Below, one piece after another: positions 1 to 7,365 of a stretch of DNA of 64,000 bases. The DNA lies in the NCBI GenBank assembly GCA_038237645.1, contig JBBRYN010000002.1, positions 1 through 64,000 of the forward strand, written 5' to 3'. Position 1 is the first letter of the stretch, and each line of letters starts with the position of its first letter. Position numbers and translations under genes: made by a program. Below the pieces are notes generated by a model. The model searched no databases. It saw nothing but the letters and a program-made list of their open reading frames with translations, and was not told the origin of the DNA. The stretch comes from QHCA01 sp038237645 (GTDB taxonomy: Bacteria > Actinomycetota > Actinomycetes > Mycobacteriales > QHCA01).

Positions 1-79
1 ACATCCGAGATTGCCGTTCGGTCAAATGAGGCCTGATCGTGTCGTAGCGACGGACGAGAGACTCCTTGACCACGGACAT
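1..79 (-). CDS. ISAzo13-like transposase, N-terminus only (cut by window edge)
   Basis: Reading the minus strand from the ATG at 79 gives 26 open codons to the left edge. The segment VRRYDTIRPHLTERQSR resembles the start of ISAzo13-family transposases, which begin with a pattern like Y..V.PHL.ERQRR. The rest of the gene lies outside the window. The leader between 80 and about 134 is AT-rich compared with the flanks and probably belongs to the element end. The call rests on a short motif remembered from the family, so it is moderate to weak. Confidence 0.45.
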   Translation of the reverse strand, partial: MSVVKESLVRRYDTIRPHLTERQSRM

Positions 80-134
80 AGCACAGACCGTAGCCACCGC
101 AAACACAAAAGCTGGGTTATTTCGCTACGTGTCC

Positions 135-230
135 TTAGCTGAGGGTTAGCTGGCCTCCGTACATGGAGCGGACGACGGCTGCGCCCGCATCGGCCGCGGC
201 GATCGCCAAGTCGATGTCATTCAGAATCAC
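135..230 (-). pseudogene. Inositol-monophosphatase-family fragment
   Basis: The minus strand from GTG 230 reads about 31 residues, including NDIDLAIAAADAGAAVV and SMYGGQL, then stops at 135. This matches the N-terminal helix of inositol monophosphatase / 3'(2'),5'-bisphosphate nucleotidase proteins. The Mg-binding core (D-P-hydrophobic-D-G-T) is absent. Similarity ends close to the leader of the ISAzo13-like transposase, which suggests that the insertion sequence truncated the gene. The fragment is short and was identified by eye. Confidence 0.4.
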
Positions 231-270
231 AAAACGGACGCTAGCTAGCTGCAGTCATCCGATGGCCAGA

Positions 271-462
271 ATGCTCGTCGGGTAGTCCCGCTGCTCGACC
301 GACGCGCAGGACCTCACCGCCCAACGCACCGCGCTGGCCGCGCTCGGGGTGGAGCCGACCGGGTCTACGTCGACCACGGTCTGACCGGCACCCACCGGGC
401 TCGTCCAGGACTGTGCGAGGCGCTCGCTGCCTGCCGTTCCGGCGACACACTCGCCCGTTGTC
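271..462 (+). pseudogene. Serine recombinase (resolvase/invertase) remnant
   Basis: Reading from ATG 271 gives MLVG-stop-SRCSTDAQDLTAQR, then ALAALGVEPT up to base 360. After a one-base shift it continues RVYVDHGLTGTHRARPGL and ends near GDTL. These are the N-terminal catalytic-domain signatures of Tn3-resolvase/DNA-invertase serine recombinases: the Y-R-S-T-D-Q region and the G.TG...RP.L motif. A stop at 283 replaces a normally conserved Tyr, and a base is missing after 360, so the gene is dead. The catalytic Ser side is damaged and the C-terminal helix-turn-helix is missing. Confidence 0.6.
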
Positions 463-539
463 GCTGGCTGGTATCCGCAGCGATCGCCGGGCGAGCGCTC
501 CGATAAGCGCGAACCAGGGCTGGGACGGTTCACGGCGAG

Positions 540-725
540 CCCACTCGGTGAGCCGAAGCAAGATGTATTACTCGGGTACCCGTCGGGCCCGGAGCGGTTG
601 TTCCAGTCAACCCACTCGCCCGTCGCTGTGAGCAGGTAGTTCGCCCCGTGCTCGAGGGTGACCCCGGTGTCGCTCCCGCGCGGCCGGGCTGCGATTGCGA
701 CGGTTGAGCGCTCTCCGACTTTCAA
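540..725 (-). pseudogene. LecA-like (PA-IL lectin fold) domain fragment
   Basis: The minus-strand frame contains TVAIAARPRGSDTGVTLEHG followed by ATGEWVDWNNRSGPDGYPS. This is the beta-sandwich pattern of LecA/PA-IL-like domains attached to many actinobacterial secreted proteins (DTGV.L..G..Y...A.G.W...GPDG). Homology fades below about 540, and downstream the same strand overlaps the dead recombinase. No signal peptide or partner domain is visible. It is probably a leftover of a larger secreted protein. Confidence 0.35.
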
Positions 726-892
726 CGGATCCCCCTTCCTCGACTCGACCTTGTCCCTGGCCACCCGCCTTGTCCATAGCCCCATCTTTGACGGCTCTCG
801 TGGTGGATGGTGAGCGTGTCCTTGCAAGCGGAGGCGTTCGTGGCCTCCCAGCCCGACTGGTCTTCAGGGCGACCAGTCAGAAGGCCACGAGC

Positions 893-1079
893 ATGGATCA
901 CGGTAGGACCTTGTTGTTCGACCTGCCCGGATTCCGGGTGGTGGAGTGTTCGGAGGACGAGCACTGGCAGCGGCAGCAGGTGGTGATGGGTGAGGGCGAG
1001 CTGGCGTAAGGGCCGCCACCTGTGTGGGGAGCCGGCATGCCATCGGCGGGTGTTCACCGAGACCAGCGAGCGGCTCGGC
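893..1079 (+). pseudogene. ISL3-family transposase fragment
   Basis: ATG 893 opens with RTLLFDLPGFRVVECSED, the characteristic start of ISL3 transposases, and stops at 1009. In a second frame, from about 1002 to 1079, the zinc-ribbon tail CGEPACHRRVFTE appears, which normally follows about 40 residues later in ISL3. The element is therefore internally deleted and frameshifted. The DDE catalytic domain is absent; its place is taken by a TerD-like sequence starting at about 1080. Confidence 0.5.
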
Positions 1080-1385
1080 GCAGTCACGATCAGCATCGAC
1101 AGCGAACAGGCAACGGCCGCGGCGGCCACTGTCGAGGCCGGAAACACCGAGACCACCATGCTGTTCGCCGAGATCTACCAACGCCACCACCGGTGGAGGG
1201 TCCGCGCGGTCGGCCAGGGCTACGACGGCGGTCTCGCGCAACTCGCCACCAGGAACGGCGTCACCGTCGACCGACCGGCACCGGGCCTGACAGCCTCACA
1301 AGCTGATGTCACCCGGCTTACTGCTGAGCTCTGCGTGATTGCCAGGGCCAGCTGCCTTCGAGCTCAACTTCGAGGGAGAAGCTGA
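1080..1385 (+). pseudogene. TerD-family C-terminal fragment
   Basis: The frame that carries the ISL3 zinc ribbon runs straight into VTISIDSEQ, TTMLFAEIYQRHHRW and VRAVGQGYDGGLAQLA. This is the C-terminal strand set of TerD/TerZ-type tellurium-resistance/stress proteins (AE.YRR...WKVRAVGQGY..GL..LA...GV). The first two thirds of TerD, including the main Ca-binding loops, are missing. The last 30 or so codons to the stop at 1385 are not TerD-like. Expression as a chimera is unlikely to give an active protein. Confidence 0.5.
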
Positions 1386-1671
1386 GGAAGGTGCGGACCA
1401 ACACGATGACCGCGAGCACACCGACGTTTTGAAATGATGGCGAGATGGCGACGGTGCGGATGATGTCGCCGGCGACGAGGAATTCCAAGCCGATCAGGAT
1501 CGCCCGCCCCAGACCCTGGCGGTAGAGCCGATACGTCACCGTCAGCGGCTGGCCGCGGAGCAGGCGGTAGACGAACAGGCAGCTGACAACCGCCCCGCCG
1601 ACGACGATGGCTGCGACGCCGGCCACGTCGACAACCGTGCCGACCGTACGGATGATCGCCTCGAAATCCAT
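1318..1671 (-). CDS. DUF1622 family membrane protein
   Basis: This is a 117-residue integral membrane protein. It has a hydrophobic segment at about 12-35, a polar basic loop (RLLRGQPLTVTYRLYRQGLG), a second segment with LEFLVAGDIIRTVAISP, and a third with VLAVIVLVRTFLSFSLEVE. The GDIIRT and RTFLS..LEVE motifs are typical of DUF1622, a small inner-membrane family of unknown function. The start at 1671 is preceded by a strong GGGGGAGA ribosome binding site. It is the only intact gene in the first 2.6 kb, surrounded by remnants, and its last codons overlap the opposing TerD fragment. Confidence 0.8.
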   Translation of the reverse strand: MDFEAIIRTVGTVVDVAGVAAIVVGGAVVSCLFVYRLLRGQPLTVTYRLYRQGLGRAILIGLEFLVAGDIIRTVAISPSFQNVGVLAVIVLVRTFLSFSLEVELEGSWPWQSRRAQQ

Positions 1672-1804
1672 CAGCGTCTCCCCCCGGTTGGATCAAGCAG
1701 CTCTGATCGTGGTCCGACCCGAAGCCTGCGACAAACCCTACGTACGTCTGACCGGCGGCGCGTCGACGGACACTGCGATCACGGCGGCCTGAGGGCCACG
1801 CGGG

Positions 1805-2340
1805 TCAGGCCCGGAGCAGCCAGATGCCACGGTCTGATTGGAGCGGCTTGGGCTTGTAGATCAGCACGTACTGACCCTTCGCGCCCTTGTCTTGTGCACA
1901 CGAGACCGGCCTTCGTGCCGCCCGCGACTATCGTGCCGGTCTCCAACGCCCCTCCGATGGTGCGGAAGGACTGCGTGGGCACATTGTCGTTGGGCGTCTG
2001 CACCTCGAAACGAAAACGCGCTGTAGGCCCGGCTCCCAGCAGCTGTTGTTCCTCAACGTGACGCTGCCGCAGGGACCGCCGCGGCCATTCGTATCGGTCT
2101 TGGGCGTGAACCCGGCTGCCGTGACCGCCATGTCGAACAGCGTCAGGGTGATCGTTCCGTCGTCGCAGATGTCACGCGGCGGCTGATCGGGGACGTACGG
2201 GTTCTTTCGCCGAAAATCACGAGGCGAGTACTGCAGCCGGAGTACCTGGTCCTGCTGGTCTCCCGGTGGCCGCTGTGGTGACCGCGAAAGCGCTCACCAC
2301 CGACAGGCTGGTCGAGGGCACGCTGACCACGGTTCGTCGA
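1805..2340 (-). pseudogene. DUF4352-type secreted/membrane protein, frameshifted
   Basis: Three frames must be joined. One has a hydrophobic stretch (SLSVVSAFAVTTA, near 2280-2330). The second has ICDDGTITLTLFDMAVTAAG, PCGSVTLRNN and SCW. The third has FRFEVQTPNDNVP, GGALETGTIVAGGTKAGLV. The tail is DKGAKGQYVLIYKPKPL and GIWLLRA, ending at 1805. The order (TM, beta-strands, L..G.I..GG...G.V, Y.L.Y.P......W.L) fits DUF4352-like extracellular domains. At least two indels break it. The assignment is by pattern only. Confidence 0.4.
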
Positions 2341-2605
2341 CGAGCCACCTGATGTCGCCTGCCATGAGCATGGGACCGCCCGGCCTGGAGTGGATGATCC
2401 CAGGACGCCGCGACAGCGGGGTTGCGACGGACGGGCGTCGTTGTCAGCTGGAACGGCCCGAGGGTTGAAACGTCGGGTGAACGGTTCGGTAGGGCAGGAG
2501 GCGAAGGTTCTGAGATGGAAATGACATGACGCTGGCGACGGCCGGTATCATCGGCCGGGCCTGCACCGGGGTGATCTCGACTCACCGGTATAGCCGGACC
2601 CCTGC

Positions 2606-2737
2606 TGTCATCTCGCTGCGCTCCTCGCTTCGCTCGATGCTCGCTCGACCTGTTGTCATCTCGCTGCGCTCCTCGCTTCGCTCGATGCTCGCTCGACCTG
2701 TTGTCATCTCGCTGCGCTCGATGCTCGCTCGACCTGA
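2606..2737. repeat. 48-bp tandem repeat, about 2.7 copies
   Basis: Units begin at 2606, 2654 and 2702 with TGTCATCTCGCTGCGCTC and end CGATGCTCGCTCGACCTG. The first two copies look identical; the third lacks about 15 bp of the middle (TCCTCGCTTCGCTCG). The sequence is rich in CGCT/AGCG and can fold. It lies at the 3' end of the tryptophanase gene, and the third copy contains that gene's stop codon (complement of 2704-2706). The bases from about 2340 to 2605, upstream, hold no recognisable gene. Confidence 0.85.
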
Positions 2738-4071
2738 GGGATGGGCTCGAGCCTCGCGGTGAAGTGCCGCAGTGCCTTCGGCTGCTCCACGATCCGGTAT
2801 CCGGGAACGCTGTGCGCCCGCTTGACGATGCCGGCCACGGCCTCGGCGACGTACTCGAGGTGGCTTCGGGTGTAGACCCGCCGCGGCAGGCAGAACCGGA
2901 CCAGCTCCTGGGCGGCCGGCAGATCCGGGCCGCCGGCTGGATCGGGCCGGCTGAAGCCCAACGTCCCCAACTCGCTGGTGCGGATGCCGGCTTCGAGGTA
3001 GAGCTCGCAGACCAGGGCGCTGGCCGGCAGTTCGTGCGGCGGGATGTGTGGCAGCAGCGCGCCCGCGTCCACGTAGACCGCGTGGCAACCTATCGGTTCA
3101 AGCACCGCGAGTCCCGCCCTGCCGAGTTCCTCGCCGAACCAGCGTGCGGTCTCCGCACGGTAGCGCAGGTAATGGGGGTCGGTAACCTCGAGCAGGCCCT
3201 GGGCAAGGGCTTCGAGATCGCGCCCGGCCAGCCCGCCGTAGGTGGGAAAGCCCTCATAGGCGATGAGCTCGATCCGGCACCGGGCGGCCAGCTCGCTGTC
3301 GTTCATGGCGATCATCCCGCCGATGTTGCCGATGCCGTCCTTCTTCAGGCTGGCCCAGCAGATGTCGGCAAGCCGGAACATCTCCTCGGCGACCGTGCGC
3401 GGCGTCGAGTGCGCGTACTCGGACTCGCGCTCGGTGATGAGGTAGGCGTTCTCCGCGAAGCGGGCGGCATCGAGGATGAGCGGCACGCCGTACTCGTCAC
3501 ACACCTTGCGGGTGTCGCGGATGTTCTGCATGGACACCGGCTTGCCGCCGCCGCCGTTGTTGGTGACTGTCAGCACGACACAGCCCACGTCCGCCTGTCC
3601 GAGCAGCGCCTGCAGCCGGCCGATGTCGATGTTGCCGCCGTCCCGCGCCGGCAGGTCGACCGGCCGGCCACCGGCAAGGTCGACATGCGCACGGGTCGTG
3701 TCGAAGTGTGTATTGCTCACACTGACCTGCCCCGGCTTGAGCACGCAGGAAAGGACGATCCGCTCGGCGGCGCGCCCCTGGTGCACCGGCAGCACTTCCG
3801 AGAAGCCGGTCAACTGGCGGACCACCTGCTCGAACCGGCGGAAGGACCGGGCCCCGGCGTAGGACTCGTCGCCCCGATGCAGGGCGGCCCACTGGTCCGC
3901 CGACATGGCGCCGGTGCCTGAGTCGGTCAGCAGGTCGATGGTGATCTTATCGGCGTCGATCTTGAACTGGTTGTAGCCGGCGGCCTGCAACACCTCATGG
4001 CGCTCAGCTGCGGTGGTGAAGGGGATCGGCTCGACAGACTTGATCCGGAAAGGTTCCATGAATGCGGGCAT
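2704..4071 (-). CDS. tnaA: Tryptophanase (beta-eliminating lyase)
   Basis: This is a 455-residue fold-type I PLP enzyme of the TnaA/tyrosine phenol-lyase family. It would split L-tryptophan into indole, pyruvate and ammonia. Visible are SYAGARSF, VHQGRAAER, TNNGGGGKPVSMQN, DAARFAENA and the PLP-lysine motif SLKKDGIGNIGG. At the position where tyrosine phenol-lyase has the phenol-binding Arg (RSMERG), this protein has Leu (RTSELG), as tryptophanase has a hydrophobic residue; this favours tryptophanase. Start 4071 (MPAFMEPF) or 4059; neither has a clear ribosome binding site. The last 11 residues come from the tandem repeat. The divergent regulator beside it probably controls it. Confidence 0.8.
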   Translation of the reverse strand: MPAFMEPFRIKSVEPIPFTTAAERHEVLQAAGYNQFKIDADKITIDLLTDSGTGAMSADQWAALHRGDESYAGARSFRRFEQVVRQLTGFSEVLPVHQGRAAERIVLSCVLKPGQVSVSNTHFDTTRAHVDLAGGRPVDLPARDGGNIDIGRLQALLGQADVGCVVLTVTNNGGGGKPVSMQNIRDTRKVCDEYGVPLILDAARFAENAYLITERESEYAHSTPRTVAEEMFRLADICWASLKKDGIGNIGGMIAMNDSELAARCRIELIAYEGFPTYGGLAGRDLEALAQGLLEVTDPHYLRYRAETARWFGEELGRAGLAVLEPIGCHAVYVDAGALLPHIPPHELPASALVCELYLEAGIRTSELGTLGFSRPDPAGGPDLPAAQELVRFCLPRRVYTRSHLEYVAEAVAGIVKRAHSVPGYRIVEQPKALRHFTARLEPIPQVERASSAAR

Positions 4072-4134
4072 ACGGTGAGTTTCGGGCGCGTCGAGCGCCG
4101 CAGACAATACATTCGCGAAAGAGATAATCGATCG
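4072..4134. promoter_or_regulatory. Divergent tnaA/regulator control region with palindromes
   Basis: This 63-bp gap separates the tryptophanase start from the regulator start. It contains TTCGCGAA (4112-4119), a perfect 8-bp palindrome, and ATCGATCGAT (4127-4136), a perfect 10-bp palindrome that runs into the regulator start codon. Either could be the operator of the ArsR-type regulator, giving joint control of tnaA and autoregulation. No convincing -35/-10 pair was seen. Confidence 0.4.
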
Positions 4135-5172
4135 ATGATCAGCCTGCGGATGCCCGCTCCGGCGGCCGAGCACGTCAGCTTCGAGCTGTCCCCGCTCGCC
4201 GAGGCCGTGCACTCCTGGCACGTGCTCGCCGCGCCGGGCCATCACGCCCTGCAGCTGCCGTGGGTGCGCCGCTGCCGGGAGCTGTCCGCCGACCTGCGGA
4301 CGGCGCTGAAGCACTGGTCCTGGGTCGTGCGTGACCTCGTGCCCTCGCTGTTCGAAGGGGGCTCGCTGTTCGAAGGGGGCTCGGGTCAGCTGGAGCGTAC
4401 GTTCGCCGAGGAGCGCCAGTTCGTCGCCGACTTGCCTCTCGATCAGGTGCGCCGGAGCCTGGCCGAAGCCGTGATATTCAACGCCGCGCGCGACCGGCAC
4501 TTGCTGGCCCAGGTTCGGGCCAACCCCTCGGTGGTGTTGGGCGAGATCCTGACGGTGCTGGACCGATACTGGGCCGAGGCTTTCGCCGCCGAGTGGGAGC
4601 ATCTCGAGCCGCTCCTGCTGGACGCGGTGGCCGAGGCGGGGCGGGCGCTGCCCAATGGCGTGCTGCCGTTGCTGCACGCGCTGGCGCCTGCGATCCGCGT
4701 CGATCCCGGGCGGCGGCTGATCCTGCTCGACCGGCCGCACGAACACCACGTCGAGGTGGCCGACCGGGGACCGCTTCGCCTCATGCCGAGCTACTACACC
4801 TGGCCGCACGTACGGGTGACATGTGACGAGCCATGGGCGCTGCGCCTGACCTACCCGGTGGTGCCGCCCAGCCCGCACGCACGGCGAGCCGAGCCGGCGG
4901 AACTGCTCGCCGGCGTCCGAGCGGTCGCCGCCCAGCCAAGGCTGGACATCATCCGGCTGCTGAGCGAGCAGGCCCGGAGCACCCAGGAGCTAGCCGGGTT
5001 GCTTGGCCTGTCCGCGGCGGCGGTGTCACGGCATCTCAAGCTGCTGCTCGACACCGGCCTGGTACGCACGCACCGCGAGGGCTACTACGTGCTCTACCGG
5101 GTAGTCGGACAGCGGCTCGTCGAGCTCAGCCATCAGATCCGTCGTTTGGCGGATGTTCCGGCGGGTGGTTAG
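4135..5172 (+). CDS. DUF5937 / ArsR-type winged-helix transcriptional regulator
   Basis: This is a 345-residue regulator. The N-terminal two thirds match the DUF5937 sensor region (SPLAEAVHSWHVLAAPGHH; LPLDQVRRSL). The C-terminal 80 residues form an ArsR-type winged helix (AAQPRLDIIRLLSEQARSTQ; GLSAAAVSRHLKLLLDTGLV; HREGYYVLYRV). The ATG at 4135 is used although the frame is open further upstream, because similarity begins at FELSP and the upstream part overlaps the divergent promoter region. An 18-bp direct duplication (about 4348-4384) repeats LFEGGS. The ligand is unknown; the context suggests tryptophan or indole. Confidence 0.75.
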   Translation: MISLRMPAPAAEHVSFELSPLAEAVHSWHVLAAPGHHALQLPWVRRCRELSADLRTALKHWSWVVRDLVPSLFEGGSLFEGGSGQLERTFAEERQFVADLPLDQVRRSLAEAVIFNAARDRHLLAQVRANPSVVLGEILTVLDRYWAEAFAAEWEHLEPLLLDAVAEAGRALPNGVLPLLHALAPAIRVDPGRRLILLDRPHEHHVEVADRGPLRLMPSYYTWPHVRVTCDEPWALRLTYPVVPPSPHARRAEPAELLAGVRAVAAQPRLDIIRLLSEQARSTQELAGLLGLSAAAVSRHLKLLLDTGLVRTHREGYYVLYRVVGQRLVELSHQIRRLADVPAGG

Positions 5173-5180
5173 GTTCGCGG

Positions 5181-6731
5181 GTGAATCGATCCCACCTCGA
5201 GATCGAGGCGAAATTCGACGTGGACCCGTCGTTCGGGCTGCCCTCGCTCGACGGATTGCCGGGCGTCTGCCAGGTGGATCCACCGACCGAGTCGTCCTTG
5301 CAGGCGACCTACTACGACACGACGAGTCTGCGATTGGCCCGCGCGGGCATCACGCTGCGCCGTCGGGCCGGTGGTGACGACGCGGGGTGGCATTTGAAGC
5401 TGCCGGTCGCGGTTGGCGAACGCACCGAGGTGCAGTTCCCGTTTGGCCGGTCGCGGCGGGAAAACGCTCCGGTGCCGGCAGCCCTCCTGCGCGAGATCCG
5501 GGCCTACGTCCGTGACGCCGACCTGGTGCCGGTAGCCCGGGTGCAGACGGAGCGCACCGTCCACCGCCTCCGTGGTCGCGCCGGCGTCCCGCTCGTCGAT
5601 ATCGCCGACGATCACGTGACCGGGCAGGCAATGGGCCATGAGGTGACAGTGTGGACATGGCGCGAGGTCGAGGTGGAGCTCATCGACGGCGATCGTGACC
5701 TGCTGGCCGCTGTGGGGCGCCGGCTCCGGCTGGCCGGCGCGCAGCCTGCCCTGGCCACGTCGAAGCTGGCCCGCACGCTCGGTGACCGGCTACCCGGCGA
5801 CACGCCCGGCGACCACCGCGCCAACCCCGCCGATCGGGTCGGTCCCGCTGAGCCCGCCGGCGCGGTGGTGCAGGTCTATCTCGCCGAACACGTCACTGCG
5901 CTGATTGCCGCTGATGCCGGGGTGCGCGCGGGCACCCCCGAGGCGGTGCACCAGATGCGAGTGGCCACCCGGCGACTGCGCAGCGTCTTGGCGACCTATC
6001 GTCCGCTGTTCGACCGTGCGGTCACCGAGCCGTTGCGCGCCGAGCTGAAGCACCTGGGCGGGGTCCTCGGCGGCCTGCGCGACAGCGACGTCATGCAGGA
6101 GCGGCTGCTCGCGGGGGTTGCCGCGCTGCCCGGCGACCTCGTCCTCGGACCGGTGCGCTCCCGCGTCCGCCGCGAGCTTCAGGCTCAGCGCCGGCAGGCC
6201 CGCCGGCTGCTCATGGCCGAACTCGACGGCCCCCGGTACTTCCGGTTGCTCGACGCCCTGGACGGCCTGGCCGCTGCGCCGCCGTTCACCGACCAGGCGC
6301 GGGGCAAGGCAGCTCGGGTGCTCCCGCGGCGGGTCGCCCGGGAATGGACGCGGTTGCGCGACCGCCAGGCCGCGGCGGAGTCGGCGGCGACGGCCGAGGA
6401 CCGTGAGCTCGCGCTGCACGAGACCCGCAAGGCCGCCAAGCGTGCCCGTTACGCCGCCGAAGCCGCCACGCCCATCGCCGGCCGGCCGGCCAGGCGCTAC
6501 GTCCAGCGGATGACGAAGCTGCAGACCTCGCTCGGCGGCTACCAGGACAGCACCGTTTCCCGGCAGCTACTGCGCACGATCGGAGTGCAGGCCTACCTGG
6601 CGGGGGAAAACGGGTTCACCTTCGGCCTGCTGCACGGGCTGGAAGCGAGGCAGGCGCAGGATGCCGGGCACAAATATCGCCGGGCCTGGCACAAGGCCAC
6701 CCGCCCTCGAGTGCACCGGTGGCTGGGTTGA
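5181..6731 (+). CDS. CYTH-CHAD domain protein
   Basis: A 516-residue protein. The CYTH domain (1 to about 200) opens with LEIEAKFDVD, holding the ExExK triphosphate-binding motif, and carries TYYDT, GITLRRR and LKLPV. The CHAD domain (about 230-510) carries VHQMRVATRRLRSVL, LGGLRDSDV and HETRKAAKRARYAAE, with histidines and arginines on paired helices. CHAD binds polyphosphate and CYTH enzymes act on triphosphates, so a polyphosphate-linked role is likely; ppk lies 15 kb away in the window. The GTG at 5181 begins 8 bases after the regulator stop, so cotranscription is possible. Confidence 0.9.
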   Translation: MNRSHLEIEAKFDVDPSFGLPSLDGLPGVCQVDPPTESSLQATYYDTTSLRLARAGITLRRRAGGDDAGWHLKLPVAVGERTEVQFPFGRSRRENAPVPAALLREIRAYVRDADLVPVARVQTERTVHRLRGRAGVPLVDIADDHVTGQAMGHEVTVWTWREVEVELIDGDRDLLAAVGRRLRLAGAQPALATSKLARTLGDRLPGDTPGDHRANPADRVGPAEPAGAVVQVYLAEHVTALIAADAGVRAGTPEAVHQMRVATRRLRSVLATYRPLFDRAVTEPLRAELKHLGGVLGGLRDSDVMQERLLAGVAALPGDLVLGPVRSRVRRELQAQRRQARRLLMAELDGPRYFRLLDALDGLAAAPPFTDQARGKAARVLPRRVAREWTRLRDRQAAAESAATAEDRELALHETRKAAKRARYAAEAATPIAGRPARRYVQRMTKLQTSLGGYQDSTVSRQLLRTIGVQAYLAGENGFTFGLLHGLEARQAQDAGHKYRRAWHKATRPRVHRWLG

Positions 6732-6746
6732 CCTTCCAGGTGCGGG

Positions 6747-7175
6747 TCAGGGCACGCTGAGCCAGGCGGCGCTCGCCCGGCAGTCACCCGGCCGGGCCGG
6801 CGCGGCCGCGCGCAGCTTCGAGTCGTAGACCACGATGACGGCCGGAAACTGTGCGTCGGTCACGATCGCGCAGAAAGCCGTCGCCGAGGTGCGCAGCGTC
6901 AGTGGATGGCTCGCCGACGGGGCGGCCAGATATGCCGCCAGATCCGCCGGATTCGCGGCATACCTGCCCTGCTCGGCGAAATACGCCTGCTCGGCATTGG
7001 CGACATCTCCCAGCATGAGCTGGTCGCTGAGGACGGCGGCCTTCTCAGCCGACGACAGCGGGTTGCCGACAGCGCGAGCGACCGGCGAGGACGAACATCC
7101 CGCGAGGCTTGCCGCCAGGTAGCCACTCAGAAGCACTGCAGCGCCGGCGCGCATCGTGGGTGAGAAGGGTGTCAT
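6747..7175 (-). CDS. Lipoprotein with pilin-like C-terminal region
   Basis: A 142-residue exported lipoprotein. The signal ends in a lipobox (YLAASLAGCSSS), which places the acylated Cys near residue 27. The body contains NAEQAYFAEQGRYAANPADL, the alpha-helix plus GRY.. pattern seen in pseudopilin/pilin-like proteins, but without the class III N-terminal helix. Start 7175 is chosen over 7196 because GAGGAACGG lies just before it. It is divergent from the large GGDEF-EAL protein across a 190-bp gap. Function unknown; a surface or envelope role is inferred. Confidence 0.65.
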   Translation of the reverse strand: MTPFSPTMRAGAAVLLSGYLAASLAGCSSSPVARAVGNPLSSAEKAAVLSDQLMLGDVANAEQAYFAEQGRYAANPADLAAYLAAPSASHPLTLRTSATAFCAIVTDAQFPAVIVVYDSKLRAAAPARPGDCRASAAWLSVP

Positions 7176-7365
7176 GGTCCGTTCCTCGGCACTCATCGGG
7201 CGGCACTGGATGGCCCCTCGATGCCGCCGAACGCGGCCGTCGGCACCGATCCCACAAATTCAAGATCGGCGGTCATCCGGTCGAAGGGCGAGTACGCGAT
7301 ATTCGGGCTGCTTCCTGGCGCCGACACGAACTCGCCCGGAACCACCTGGACGGGAGTAAGCAGCG

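Noticed and set aside
2704..4878. 724-residue minus-strand frame extending tryptophanase far upstream
   Set aside because: The part above 4071 is antisense to the DUF5937 regulator and has no family-like sequence; tryptophanase starts at MPAFMEPF.
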